DNA from: CAYPUT01 sp046541715
GTDB lineage: Bacteria > Spirochaetota > Spirochaetia > DSM-27196 > PWMO01
Assembly: GCA_046541715.1 (NCBI GenBank)
Contig: JBKHCS010000001.1
Location: forward strand, 62,001 to 126,000
Direction: 5' to 3'
Length of the DNA: 64,000 bases
Part shown: positions 18,099 through 26,399 of the stretch, one piece after another
How the letters are laid out: each line of letters begins with the position of its first letter
Numbering within the stretch: the first letter of the stretch is position 1
Translations under genes and position numbers: made by a program
Notes under the pieces: model-generated
Seen by the model: only the letters and a program-made list of their open reading frames with translations
Database searches by the model: none
Told to the model about the DNA's origin: nothing

Positions 18099-19343
18099 TT
18101 AGTCCCACTGAAATCGTTCCGGGCGTTCGGAGAGTACGACGGTCGTCGACCGCTCCCGGCGTCCGCGGAGATAGACAACCCCTACCTCCTCTCCCGGGGC
18201 GTTGTCCTCCAAGGCCTCGTAAAGGTTCGCGATGGTGGCCACCGCGTGTCCGTCGACTTCGACGATGATGTCTCCTCCGAGGTAGATGATGGTATTCCCG
18301 TAGCGAACCGCATTATCGGGATCACCCCCCCGAAGGCCTGCCCTTTCCGCGTTGCCGCCGGGTATTATCTCGGATATCAGCACACCTTGACCGACCGGAA
18401 GATCCGCGTAACGGACGAGTTGTGGGAAGAGCTGCCGGGGCACGATGTCGATCCATCCGCGCCGGACGGCGCCGAACTGAATAAGGTCCGGGACGACCCT
18501 CCTTGCCGTGTCGACGGGAACCGCGAAGCCTATGCCGATGGACCCTCCCGAAGGAGAGTAGATCATCGTGTTGATACCGATCATGGTTCCCGACGAATCG
18601 AGGAGCGGTCCGCCGGAGTTGCCCGGATTGATCGAGGCGTCGGTTTGGATCATGTCTCGGATTACCAGGTTGTTCGACGTCCGGACGGGACGTCCGAGAC
18701 CGCTGACAATCCCGACCGTCAAGGTCCGGTCCAGTGCAAAGGGGTTTCCGATAGCGAGGACCTTTTGACCGATGCGAAGGTCCGCAGACGTCCCCATCGG
18801 AATCGTCACAAGGTCCACCCCGGACGGTGGCTCGAACCGCACGACGGCCAGATCGTTCTCGGCGTCGGTGCCGATTACCTCGCCCTCGATCCGCAGACCG
18901 TCCGCCAGGGTCACGAAGACCTTGAAGGCATCGGAGACGACGTGGTTGTTGGTAAGAACGTATCCCCGGGCATCAATGATCGAACCGGAGCCCGAGCCTC
19001 CTTCCCGGGGCACCGGCTCGAGAAACCAGTTGTAGGTCACCGTTTCGGTGGTAATGTTTACGACGCCGGCGTTTCTCTGCTCGTAGACGCGAATATTCTC
19101 CAGCTCGTCCGCCGAGTAGCCCGCGCCGTCCTGCACCGGCCGGAGCGACAGGTCCTCCGGGACGGTGTTCGTCTGGTATTCAAAAGGGGAACCCTCGTCT
19201 CTTCGGTCGACGCCGGCCGTCTCCGAGACGGACCCCGGGGAATCTCCGAAGGGAATAATCCCGAATCCGAGACCGAGAAGGATGAGGACAGCCAGTACGG
19301 CTGGGAAAACAGTGTATGGAATTCGGGGGGGTCGACGACGCAT
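18099..19343 (-). CDS. htrA: HtrA/DegP-type trypsin-like serine protease with PDZ domain
   Basis: Envelope quality-control protease of 414 residues. One N-terminal helix (about residues 9-31) anchors it, with the protease outside. The catalytic triad is visible: H134 (TNNHVV), D164 (ENDLAVV) and S243 (INPGNSGGPLLDS). A single PDZ domain follows from about residue 300, as in DegS or HtrA of Gram-positives, not the two PDZ domains of DegP. It is the first gene of htrA-uvrB-lipoprotein-DUF445. A promoter with TATACT lies just upstream, leaving a very short leader without Shine-Dalgarno. Confidence 0.94.
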   Translation of the reverse strand: MRRRPPRIPYTVFPAVLAVLILLGLGFGIIPFGDSPGSVSETAGVDRRDEGSPFEYQTNTVPEDLSLRPVQDGAGYSADELENIRVYEQRNAGVVNITTETVTYNWFLEPVPREGGSGSGSIIDARGYVLTNNHVVSDAFKVFVTLADGLRIEGEVIGTDAENDLAVVRFEPPSGVDLVTIPMGTSADLRIGQKVLAIGNPFALDRTLTVGIVSGLGRPVRTSNNLVIRDMIQTDASINPGNSGGPLLDSSGTMIGINTMIYSPSGGSIGIGFAVPVDTARRVVPDLIQFGAVRRGWIDIVPRQLFPQLVRYADLPVGQGVLISEIIPGGNAERAGLRGGDPDNAVRYGNTIIYLGGDIIVEVDGHAVATIANLYEALEDNAPGEEVGVVYLRGRRERSTTVVLSERPERFQWD

Positions 19344-19357
19344 GCTGTCTCTGCCGG

Positions 19358-19386
19358 AGTATACCGAACTTCCGGGAAAAATCCAA
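19358..19386 (-). promoter_or_regulatory. Candidate sigma70 promoter of the htrA operon
   Basis: On the minus strand TTGGAT (complement of 19381-19386), a 17-bp spacer and TATACT (complement of 19358-19363). The -10 ends 14 bases before the htrA ATG, so the leader would be about 8 bases. The -35 matches only partly. Confidence 0.5.
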
Positions 19387-19424
19387 CGTCGCCCTCCTTC
19401 CGGCGGATATTTCTACGGGCGGCG

Positions 19425-20942
19425 TTACCAAATCAGCGCAGGATGATCCTCCGGCCCCTCGAGAAAGCTGCGATGCGCCAGAGCTTCCAGAACGTCCTCC
19501 GGTGCGATAGCACGGCGCCCGCCGATATCCGCTATGGTTCGAGCTACCTGGATAGTCTGCGTCTCTCCTCTCCGGGAGAGGCCAAAGTGCTCGACGCCCC
19601 GGGCCAACACCCGTCGGCATCCTTCGGAAAGCTCTCGGGAGGTATCGAGACCTTCGAGATTGCGTCGCCTCCGGATCTCTCCGCCCCGTGCTACGGTCTG
19701 CCGTGCTTCCGAGATGCCCTTCGGGTTCTCGATGGATTCTCCCGGTTCGAGAGCCTGAAACGGCAGTCGAAGGGGAATGCGGTCGAGGAGCGGCCCTCCG
19801 AGGCGTCTCCAGTACCGGGAGACTTCGTCATAGGAGCAGCTGCACCGACTTCCCGGCTTTCCAAGGTTCCCGCAGGGACACCCGTTGCACGCCAGAATGA
19901 GGTGGAAGTCCGCCGGGTACCAAAAGGTCCGACCGGCCCGGGACAGATAGACCCTCCGACGCTCCATGGGCTCCCGAAGCCCCTGGAGGACGTTCTTCTT
20001 GAACTCGAGAGCCTCGTCCAAGAAGAGCGTTCCCAAGTGAGCAAGAGAAATTTCTCCCGGCAGGATCTTCGCGCCTCCACCGACGATTCCCTCGGGAGAG
20101 GCCGTGGGGTGGGGAGCCCGAAAGGGGGGCCACCGGATCAGGTGCTGATCCGGCGACAGAACACCGGCTTGAGAGTGAATCCGGGTTACTTCAAGAGCTT
20201 GCGACCGGTCGAGGGGGGGCAGAAGTGACGGGAGGCTCCGGGCCAGAACGGTCTTTCCGGTACCCGGTGGCCCCGATAGAAGAAGGTGGTGCCTTCCGGT
20301 AGCAGCAATAACGAGCATACGCAAGCCTCGGGGGTTCTCCGAGAGCTTCTCGAAGGGAAGAGCCGGTTCCGGTTGCTCGTCCCAAAAGCGATGGATTCCG
20401 GAGTCGGGTGCACCGGTTCTCCCGGCGGTCCGGATTCCGCTTCCCGATAACGCGTCGACTACCTCCCGGAGGTGCCGACCGTGGATAAGGCCTTCGTCGA
20501 ACACCGACGAGGCTTCGATGCGGTTGGCCTCCGGGACGACGACGATCCGAACACCCCGCGCCTTCGCCGCAGACACCGCGGCAATGACCCCCGAAACCCG
20601 TCTGAGGCTCCCGTCGAGTCCTAACTCGCCTACCGCCAGAAGACGTCCCGGAGACCTCCCCGGCAGTTGGCCGGAAGCCGAAAGAATGGCGATAGCGATC
20701 GCCAAATCGAACCCGGCGCCGACCTTCGGCAGGTCCGCGGGTGAAAGGTTGACGAGAATCCGGTCCTGGGGGTATTCGTAGCCGCTGTTCTTCAGGGCGA
20801 CCCGGACCCGCTCCCGGGCCTCTCTGACCGGGGGGCCTGCCATTCCGACTATTTCGGTGCCGGGTATTCCCCGCCGGATGTCGACCTCTACAGAAACGGT
20901 GATACCGTCGAACCCGAGGGGTACGTAGCCGAGTACAGTCAT
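19425..20942 (-). CDS. comM: YifB/ComM family Mg-chelatase-like AAA+ ATPase
   Basis: Hexameric helicase-like ATPase; ComM promotes branch migration during integration of donor DNA in natural transformation. 505 residues from the ATG at 20942, placed 4 bases after GAGAGG. The N-terminal Lon-like domain (SVEVDIRRGIPGTEIVGMAG, LVNLSPADLPK), Walker A GPPGTGKTVLA (K230), Walker B GTLFLDEALEF and a zinc-type loop CNGCPCGNLGKPGSRCSC are present; the C-terminal Mg-chelatase domain ends with ARTIADIGGRRAIAPEDVLEAL. Full length. ComM occurs widely in non-competent species, so competence cannot be inferred. Confidence 0.92.
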   Translation of the reverse strand: MTVLGYVPLGFDGITVSVEVDIRRGIPGTEIVGMAGPPVREARERVRVALKNSGYEYPQDRILVNLSPADLPKVGAGFDLAIAIAILSASGQLPGRSPGRLLAVGELGLDGSLRRVSGVIAAVSAAKARGVRIVVVPEANRIEASSVFDEGLIHGRHLREVVDALSGSGIRTAGRTGAPDSGIHRFWDEQPEPALPFEKLSENPRGLRMLVIAATGRHHLLLSGPPGTGKTVLARSLPSLLPPLDRSQALEVTRIHSQAGVLSPDQHLIRWPPFRAPHPTASPEGIVGGGAKILPGEISLAHLGTLFLDEALEFKKNVLQGLREPMERRRVYLSRAGRTFWYPADFHLILACNGCPCGNLGKPGSRCSCSYDEVSRYWRRLGGPLLDRIPLRLPFQALEPGESIENPKGISEARQTVARGGEIRRRRNLEGLDTSRELSEGCRRVLARGVEHFGLSRRGETQTIQVARTIADIGGRRAIAPEDVLEALAHRSFLEGPEDHPALIW

Positions 20943-21003
20943 GGCGCCTCTCTTCAAAAGAAAGGACCGACCCAGAGTTTCCCGTGCTTCAAAGAGACAA
21001 AAA

Positions 21004-21477
21004 CTATCTCGAGAGCTTGGCTATCTCTTTCTGGACAAGGTCATGGCAACGCTCGTTCTCTTCGTGGCCGGCGTGTCCCGCCACCCAGGCCCACCGGATG
21101 GAGACCCCTTCCGTCTCGCTATCGAGGGCAATCCAGAGATCCTGGTTCTTGACCGGCTGCCTATTCGCCGTCCTCCAGCCGTTCTTCTTCCAGGTGTGTA
21201 TCCAGGCGGTGATTCCCTGCTGTACGTACCGAGAGTCCGTGGAGATATCGGCTGTCTCGACGCCGGCCTCCTTCGCCGCCCGAATTCCTTCGATAACGGC
21301 GGTAAGCTCCATCCGGTTGTTGGTCGTCGGAGAACTCCCGCCGGAGGCAACGATCTCTCTGCCGGGGACGCGAACGATGCACGCCCAGCCACCGGGACCC
21401 GGATTACCCCAACAACCGCCGTCGGTGTAGACCTTCGCGGCGTTGTCGGTATTGTTGACAGGTTTGTTCGCAGCCAC
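21004..21477 (-). CDS. rnhA: Ribonuclease HI
   Basis: Cleaves RNA in RNA-DNA hybrids. 157 residues. The metal-binding acidic residues are D19 (YTDGGC), E57 (NNRMELTAV), D81 (STDSRYV) and D146 (NERCHDL), with the basic handle NQPVKNQDLW-like segment between. No extra hybrid-binding domain. The GTG start at 21477 lacks a clear Shine-Dalgarno. The -35 of the divergent promoter for the next gene lies within its first codons. Confidence 0.93.
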   Translation of the reverse strand: MAANKPVNNTDNAAKVYTDGGCWGNPGPGGWACIVRVPGREIVASGGSSPTTNNRMELTAVIEGIRAAKEAGVETADISTDSRYVQQGITAWIHTWKKNGWRTANRQPVKNQDLWIALDSETEGVSIRWAWVAGHAGHEENERCHDLVQKEIAKLSR

Positions 21478-21484
21478 GTATAGT
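21455..21484 (+). promoter_or_regulatory. Sigma70-type promoter for the HsdS-like gene
   Basis: TTGACA (21455-21460), 18-bp spacer, TATAGT (21479-21484): a near-consensus promoter facing right. The -35 lies inside the 5' end of rnhA, so strong use could interfere with rnhA expression. The predicted leader is about 32 bases and ends in GGAAG before the ATG at 21523. Confidence 0.7.
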
Positions 21485-21522
21485 GCGAACGATATAAAAA
21501 ACTATCGAAAAAAGGAAGTCCC

Positions 21523-22080
21523 ATGGCGTTCCTCGAAGACTACGCCGACTTACTGCGCGCGCCCCTCTTTAGGACCGAAGAATCGGGAAACCATCCCGTT
21601 CGTATCGCCTCGATCTCGGATTTTCCCTCCTACGGCTACCTGCCGACCCCCTCCCGGAGAGTCCTCCTGGGAGAACGTTACCACGAAGCGCGTCGCTACC
21701 GACTCCAACCCCACGACGTGCTGGTTACGATCGTCGGTACGGTCGGTAGAGTGGCGGTGGTCGCGGATCACCTTTCGGAAGACTGGGTTCCCGCGACGAA
21801 CATCGTCATTCTCCGCCCTCGGGAGCCGACGGTTGGCATTGCCGCGGCTCTGTACCTGTTTTTCCGGTCCGATTCCGGCCGGCGTGCCTTCGACGGGCTC
21901 GTTCACGGAAAATCGATCCGTCTGGTATCGAAAAAAGCCCTGGCAAAGATACCGATCCCGACGTTGACGGTAAAGATTCTCAAGGAGTCGGGGGAGCTCT
22001 TTCGGGCGGAGATAGATCTCTACGAGCGCTACCTCCGGGCGCAGAAAGAGATGGTCTCTCGAATAGGGGATCTTTTCTAG
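21523..22080 (+). CDS. Orphan type I restriction specificity (HsdS)-like half protein
   Basis: 185 residues resembling one target-recognition domain plus one coiled-coil of HsdS. The pattern ASISDFPSYGYL, then LQPHDVLVTIVGTVGRVAVV and WVPATNIVILRP matches the TRD core (ISD ... GDVL ... GTxGR ... NxxxLRP). KALAKIPIPTL followed by a helix (EIDLYERYLRAQKEM) matches the conserved linker and helix. A full HsdS has two such units (about 400 residues). No hsdM or hsdR is next to it. It might pair as a dimer with a methylase elsewhere, be a remnant, or have been recruited for another DNA-binding role. It has its own strong promoter, which argues against simple decay. Family call moderate. Confidence 0.6.
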   Translation: MAFLEDYADLLRAPLFRTEESGNHPVRIASISDFPSYGYLPTPSRRVLLGERYHEARRYRLQPHDVLVTIVGTVGRVAVVADHLSEDWVPATNIVILRPREPTVGIAAALYLFFRSDSGRRAFDGLVHGKSIRLVSKKALAKIPIPTLTVKILKESGELFRAEIDLYERYLRAQKEMVSRIGDLF

Positions 22081-22670
22081 GAGGCGACGACGGTAAAGTC
22101 GTTCTTTAGATAACCGTCTATTATTTCGACCCGGGGGAAGAAGTCGGAGAAGATCGAGCCTACGGTCTCCGGAGAGTAGTAGTAGTACGGTTCTTCCTTA
22201 TCCGGAGATGACTCGCTCAAGAAATTGGCGACGCACAAGCGTTCCGTGATTGCCCCGAAGCGTTCGGCCGCCCGGGTAACGAGGCCAAGATTGTCCGGCG
22301 TTCGCAGGTTAAAAATCCCCGAAGCGTAGACGACGTCGAACCGCTCGGACCAGCTCTCGTCGGAGAGAAGGTCGATGCACTCAAAGCGCGCGCCGGGAAA
22401 GCGTCTTCGCGCCCGGTCGACCATTTGGGGCAGAATATCCACTCCCGTGTAGACCACCGGCTCCTGATTCTCCCTCAGAAAGCCGAAGAGGTCCCCGAGG
22501 CCGGCTCCGACGTCGAGGAGGGAATAGCGCTCCTTCGGCGTTACCTGCAGGAGCACTGAGAACCGTGCCGCCTGAGCCTCGGCGCTTTCCCAGCCAAGTG
22601 CTTCGTGCGTTTCGCGGTTGCGATCTAGACGCCCGAGGTAGTACGCGGAGATTCTGTCGTTGTCACTCAT
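22077..22670 (-). CDS. Class I SAM-dependent methyltransferase
   Basis: 197 residues. The SAM-binding motif I LLDVGAGLGDLFGFL, motif II VVYTGVDILPQMVDRAR and the post-I acidic ECIDL are clear; the substrate cannot be read. The sequence around FDVVYASGIFNLRTPDN is typical of small soluble methyltransferases. The C-terminus overlaps the convergent HsdS-like gene by 4 bp and its start is 5 bp after the 996-residue protein's stop, so it is probably the last gene of that transcript. Not a DNA methylase: no NPPY-like motif. Confidence 0.8.
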   Translation of the reverse strand: MSDNDRISAYYLGRLDRNRETHEALGWESAEAQAARFSVLLQVTPKERYSLLDVGAGLGDLFGFLRENQEPVVYTGVDILPQMVDRARRRFPGARFECIDLLSDESWSERFDVVYASGIFNLRTPDNLGLVTRAAERFGAITERLCVANFLSESSPDKEEPYYYYSPETVGSIFSDFFPRVEIIDGYLKNDFTVVAS

Positions 22671-22675
22671 GGGCG

Positions 22676-25666
22676 TTACGCCAAAGAGGTGTGCTTAACC
22701 TGGAGTCCGACGACATCGAAGAAGGACTCGAGGCTTTCGATTCCCTCCCGGGCGCTCAAAAAGAGGAACGCCTCCTCGCCCCGGAATCGAATCGGACAGA
22801 TGACAACCCGGCCGATGTAGGAGAATAGCGAATCCGAGCAGACCCCGTGGAAGTCGGCGTAGTGGTGGAGCGGATGTCGGAAGAGAATCGCTTTCTGTTT
22901 CCCGAGTATCTCCCGGTAGAGGAAGGAATCGACGGGAACTCGGAGTTCCGCAGCACAGGCATCGTCTATTCCAAGGGTATAGGCGGCGACGCAGGTGGTC
23001 TCCTTCTTGAGAAAGATCGACGCCGCCCTTGCTTTTACGATTCGTGTAAAGGTGACCAAGCTCTTGAAGACACCGCTTTCGTTTTGCTTATAACCGGCTA
23101 AGAAGCGGTCGTAGTCGAGTCCCTGCTCCGTCAGGAGCATCCGGCTCTGATAGGTCCCCTCCTCCCTCACCTTGTCGTCCGGCGAATCCTGATCGGCCCC
23201 CGCGTCGGATATCGGAAAGAGGTCGAGCCCCACTCGGGAAGAAAGAAGCTCGTCGATTCCGGACCCGCTTTCCTCTTCGTCACCCCTGCCGGTTACCGAG
23301 TCGACGAGGCGTTTCATTTCTCCCGGTTTCGCTTCTTCATGCTGCAGATAGGCCGACGAATCGATCTGATAGAAGCCGTTCTCGTCACGAATCACGTTCC
23401 CCCCTGTTTCGTGAGACAACACAAGCTCCTTTAGAGACATCACGTCGACGTGGGGAGAGGTCTCGAGATCGAGAGATTGAAGGTCGATGGTGCCTCGCGG
23501 AGGCGACACCGGAACGGCGTTTCCACGGGAAGACGGCGAGGTCTCTTCAACCTCCTCCGCCTCAAGAAGAGCCGTTTCCGCCTCTTCCATCTCTTCAATG
23601 TCCTCCGAGAAGTCGTGATCCGCAACCGAAAGCTCCTCTATTCCCTCGTCCGTCAACGTGGATTCGTCTTCTCCGGAAGGAGGGGAGAACCCGAAAAGAG
23701 TGGAACCGAACAGAAAACCACCGCCCGAGGTAGTCGGCATTAACTCTCCCTCGCCGGCACCCTCCTCCTCTTCGGTGAGCTCCTCAAACTCGTCCTCTTC
23801 CGGTGCCGGTTTGTCCATCTCTTCCAGAAAACCGACCGTCTCCTCAGGTTCCATCTCTAGCGCTTCGTCGACGGGCTCGAGAAACGCTCCCTCGTCCTCC
23901 TCGGCCTCTTCGAATTCTTCGATACCGCTCTCTGAAGGGAGCGCCCCAGCTTCCTCTAGGCCCTCTACCCGTTCGAGCACTCCCTTGTGGTCTCCTACCG
24001 AAGCGAAGCTCTCTTCGGCGTCCTCGGTCCCGCCGGATTCCCATTCCTCTTCTATTCCGGCAAACTCGGCTTCGAAGGCGTCTATTTCCAGAAGAGCGTC
24101 GATCGCTTCGACGGGCTCAAGGGGCTCCTCGGCCTCCGGCGCTTCGACGACCTCTTCGACTTCCGCTATCTCCTCAAGCTCCTCAACCGCCTCGACTTCG
24201 GATACTTCCTCGGCCTCGAGCAGCTCTTCGGCTTCAGGGACTTCCTCGATCTCCTCAACCTCTTCAATTTCAGAGACTTCTTCAGAGACTTCTTCCAGGG
24301 GTTCGGCCTCCGGGACGGGCTCGGGGCTGGTCGGGCCCGGGGTTCGGGAGCCCGTAGTGTGGGTTGTTGCCTCAGTGGCCGGCCGCCCGGCCTGGGGGAG
24401 GGACTGAAGATTGTTTACCACCTGCTGGACGATGCTCTCCAAACGGGCGATATCGGTGGGTGCGGTCTCGATTCGAGCCCGGCTGCCGATAACTCCAATG
24501 ATCTCGTCCCAACTCCTGGAGATTAGCTCGTCCACCTCCGGCTCTCGCTCTTTCGGAAGTCGACCGATTCCTCTCTTTATTTCGGCGGTAAGCTCTTCCC
24601 GGCGGTTCGCGATCTCCTGCTGCCACGCTTCCCAGCTGACCTTTTCTCCGGCCTCGAAATAATGCCGCAGGAGGTTTATCTGGAAACGCTTGATCCGCTC
24701 CGATACAACCAAAACCGGGTCTTGCCGGACGTTTAGGAGCAGGAATACCAGCAAGAAACTCGAAAGGATCACCGATGCCAGGAGAATGACCCGCATGCCT
24801 GTCGTCATCTGGAACGCCGATTCCGGTGCTAACCACAAGTACCAAATACCTTCCGCCCCGGCGGTGGCAAAGACAACGTGGCGTATTGCCTCCTCAAGGA
24901 GTACGGTGGGAAAGGTAAACTCGGAAGAGGTAATCTCCGCCCAACCTTCGCCGATAGCGTTTCGAAGGGTTTCCGCCTGCCCCTGGGGCCCATTGAGAAC
25001 CAGGGCGTCATTCCTGACTACAACTGCCCTGTCCGAAGGGAGCAGAACCCCCTCTCGCGTAAGGCGGTTTTCTATACCTTGGGTTCCGAAAAAGAAGAGT
25101 GCCGTCCCTTGGGGCGTGTCGAACTCGTCGACGAACGCTAAGCGATAGACGACGAGGTTCTGCTCGGGGATAAGCTCGACCTCGGGAAGTGCCGGAGGCT
25201 CCGGAGGGACCAACCCGACAACGCCCTCCGGAAGCTCCGCTACCGGAAGGTACTCTCGACGAAAGGCATTCTGCTCTCGTATGTCCTCTTCTTCCGAGCT
25301 GTAGATAAGCTGCTCCCCACCATCGACAAAGATACGCATCGACGAAAAGGCGGCCGATTCAGCCTCGAGAAGGCCAACCAGGTTCTGCCTTGCCAGAATA
25401 TCTTCCCTGCTCTGGTTGGTACGGACGAGGCGGCGAATAGCCGAGCTCTCGAGAACGGCGGCGACATTCTGGATGGTAGCTTGGTGATATCGCTCGACAA
25501 CGCTTTCGGCGGTGGACAGCCGGCTTTCGAACCGTTGCCGGACCCGAGGATCGAAAAAGGTGGTCTCTATGTAGTCGAACAGCCCGGAAAACGCAAGGAC
25601 GGAAAAAGCTCCAAACACCAGTACTGAGATAAGCAGACTGAGAGCAATTTTCTGAGATGTCTTCAT
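22676..25666 (-). CDS. Large membrane protein with extracytoplasmic domain, acidic linker and C-terminal cytosolic domain
   Basis: 996 residues; I do not recognise a named family. Order: helix 7-29; extracytoplasmic domain about 30-290, spaced like a Cache/sensor domain; helix about 291-313; a charged helical part 314-425; a Pro/Thr/Gly stretch 425-450; an extremely acidic low-complexity linker about 450-715 built from irregular EEVxE-type steps; a 730-800 segment with FYQID; and a folded domain about 845-996 (SRMLLTEQGLDYDRFLAG ... VVICPIRFRGEEAFLFLSA) that looks GAF-like. No kinase, GGDEF, HAMP or methyl-accepting motif is visible. The topology suggests a signal-transducing or scaffold protein of spirochaetes. 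AGGGGA lies 12 bases before the ATG. Base composition is like its neighbours. Confidence 0.75.
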   Translation of the reverse strand: MKTSQKIALSLLISVLVFGAFSVLAFSGLFDYIETTFFDPRVRQRFESRLSTAESVVERYHQATIQNVAAVLESSAIRRLVRTNQSREDILARQNLVGLLEAESAAFSSMRIFVDGGEQLIYSSEEEDIREQNAFRREYLPVAELPEGVVGLVPPEPPALPEVELIPEQNLVVYRLAFVDEFDTPQGTALFFFGTQGIENRLTREGVLLPSDRAVVVRNDALVLNGPQGQAETLRNAIGEGWAEITSSEFTFPTVLLEEAIRHVVFATAGAEGIWYLWLAPESAFQMTTGMRVILLASVILSSFLLVFLLLNVRQDPVLVVSERIKRFQINLLRHYFEAGEKVSWEAWQQEIANRREELTAEIKRGIGRLPKEREPEVDELISRSWDEIIGVIGSRARIETAPTDIARLESIVQQVVNNLQSLPQAGRPATEATTHTTGSRTPGPTSPEPVPEAEPLEEVSEEVSEIEEVEEIEEVPEAEELLEAEEVSEVEAVEELEEIAEVEEVVEAPEAEEPLEPVEAIDALLEIDAFEAEFAGIEEEWESGGTEDAEESFASVGDHKGVLERVEGLEEAGALPSESGIEEFEEAEEDEGAFLEPVDEALEMEPEETVGFLEEMDKPAPEEDEFEELTEEEEGAGEGELMPTTSGGGFLFGSTLFGFSPPSGEDESTLTDEGIEELSVADHDFSEDIEEMEEAETALLEAEEVEETSPSSRGNAVPVSPPRGTIDLQSLDLETSPHVDVMSLKELVLSHETGGNVIRDENGFYQIDSSAYLQHEEAKPGEMKRLVDSVTGRGDEEESGSGIDELLSSRVGLDLFPISDAGADQDSPDDKVREEGTYQSRMLLTEQGLDYDRFLAGYKQNESGVFKSLVTFTRIVKARAASIFLKKETTCVAAYTLGIDDACAAELRVPVDSFLYREILGKQKAILFRHPLHHYADFHGVCSDSLFSYIGRVVICPIRFRGEEAFLFLSAREGIESLESFFDVVGLQVKHTSLA

Positions 25667-25690
25667 GCGAAGCGAAATCCCCTACACATA

Positions 25691-25743
25691 GAGTCCCGGT
25701 ACTAGTATCGGCATAAACCGACCGGGACTCCAAGGGGAGTCCC
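25691..25743 (-). promoter_or_regulatory. Mutually exclusive hairpins after rplQ
   Basis: Reading leftward from the rplQ stop, segment A (25743-25736, GGGACTCC) pairs perfectly with B (25731-25724) around a CCTT loop. B extended (25730-25721, GAGTCCCGGT) also pairs perfectly with C (25700-25691, ACCGGGACTC) over 10 bp. A:B and B:C cannot form together. There is no T-run after either, so this is not a standard terminator. A TTGGAG-18-GATACT promoter-like pair overlaps the structure. It precedes the 996-residue membrane protein. Confidence 0.5.
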
Positions 25744-26399
25744 TACTCGCTTTTCTCCTCTTCCGGATTATCGGCGGCCTGCTCCTCCGGGACTACCGCC
25801 GGTTCCACCGGTGCGTCCTCCGACGCTTTTTCGGTGCCGGCCTTGCCTTTGGCGGGCTTCTTCGTCTCGGATTTCTTGCCGCCGCTCTTCCGGGTCTCGG
25901 CCTTTTCGGTTTCCGCCTCGGCTTCCTCTGCCGCGGCTTCCTCCGCGGCAGCAGCCTCTTCAGCGGCTAATCTCTCAGCCTCTTTCCTCTCGGCCTTCGC
26001 GCGCTTACGGCTTACCTTTGCCTGGGACTCCTGGTCCGCACCGGGGCGCTCGACGAATTCGAGAAGCACCATTTCGCTTGCGTCCGATTTTCTCGGACCG
26101 AGCTTGAGAATTCGGGTGTATCCTCCCGGACGGTTCACAAACCGAGGGCCGATTTCCGTGAACAGCTTTGCGAGCGCCTTCTCATCCTTGATATCCCGTG
26201 CAACCATCCGACGGTTGTGCACCGAGTCAACTTTGGCGCGGGTTACCATCTTTTCCACAATCCGACGGACCGCCAAGGCCTTTGCCTTGGTGGTCTTGAT
26301 CCGCTCGTGGAGAATTACGGATGTGGCCATGTTGCGCCGGAGGGCCCGGCGGTGACTGGTCTTCCGACCGAGTCTGTTATAGCCAACCTTATGCTTCAT
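25743..26399 (-). CDS. rplQ: 50S ribosomal protein L17 with charged C-terminal extension
   Basis: Residues 1-120 are a full L17 (MKHKVGYNRLGRKTSHRRAL, TKAKALAVRRIVEKMV, GGYTRILKLGPRKSDASEM). Residues 121-218 are an added tail of Ala, Glu and Lys, predicted as charged helix or disorder; ordinary L17 has about 116-130 residues. The tail keeps the reading frame and codon style, so it is not a fusion artefact. The start overlaps rpoA by 11 bp. Last gene of the ribosomal supercluster. Confidence 0.95.
   Translation of the reverse strand: MKHKVGYNRLGRKTSHRRALRRNMATSVILHERIKTTKAKALAVRRIVEKMVTRAKVDSVHNRRMVARDIKDEKALAKLFTEIGPRFVNRPGGYTRILKLGPRKSDASEMVLLEFVERPGADQESQAKVSRKRAKAERKEAERLAAEEAAAAEEAAAEEAEAETEKAETRKSGGKKSETKKPAKGKAGTEKASEDAPVEPAVVPEEQAADNPEEEKSE

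Noticed and set aside
18075..20228. 717-codon plus-strand open frame opposite htrA and comM
   Set aside because: It crosses two well-supported genes and their intergenic region with no homology-like content.
21004..21477. rnhA as part of a retroelement
   Set aside because: No reverse transcriptase or repeat is near; it is a normal cellular RNase HI with its own full active site.
23700..24340. Repetitive GAG/GAA tract as a possible tandem repeat or CRISPR-like array
   Set aside because: The pattern is irregular codon-level repetition for Glu-rich protein without conserved repeat and spacer lengths.
23658..24407. 249-codon Ser-rich plus-strand frame
   Set aside because: It mirrors the Glu-rich linker of the 996-residue protein (GAG read as CTC/TCC); not a gene.
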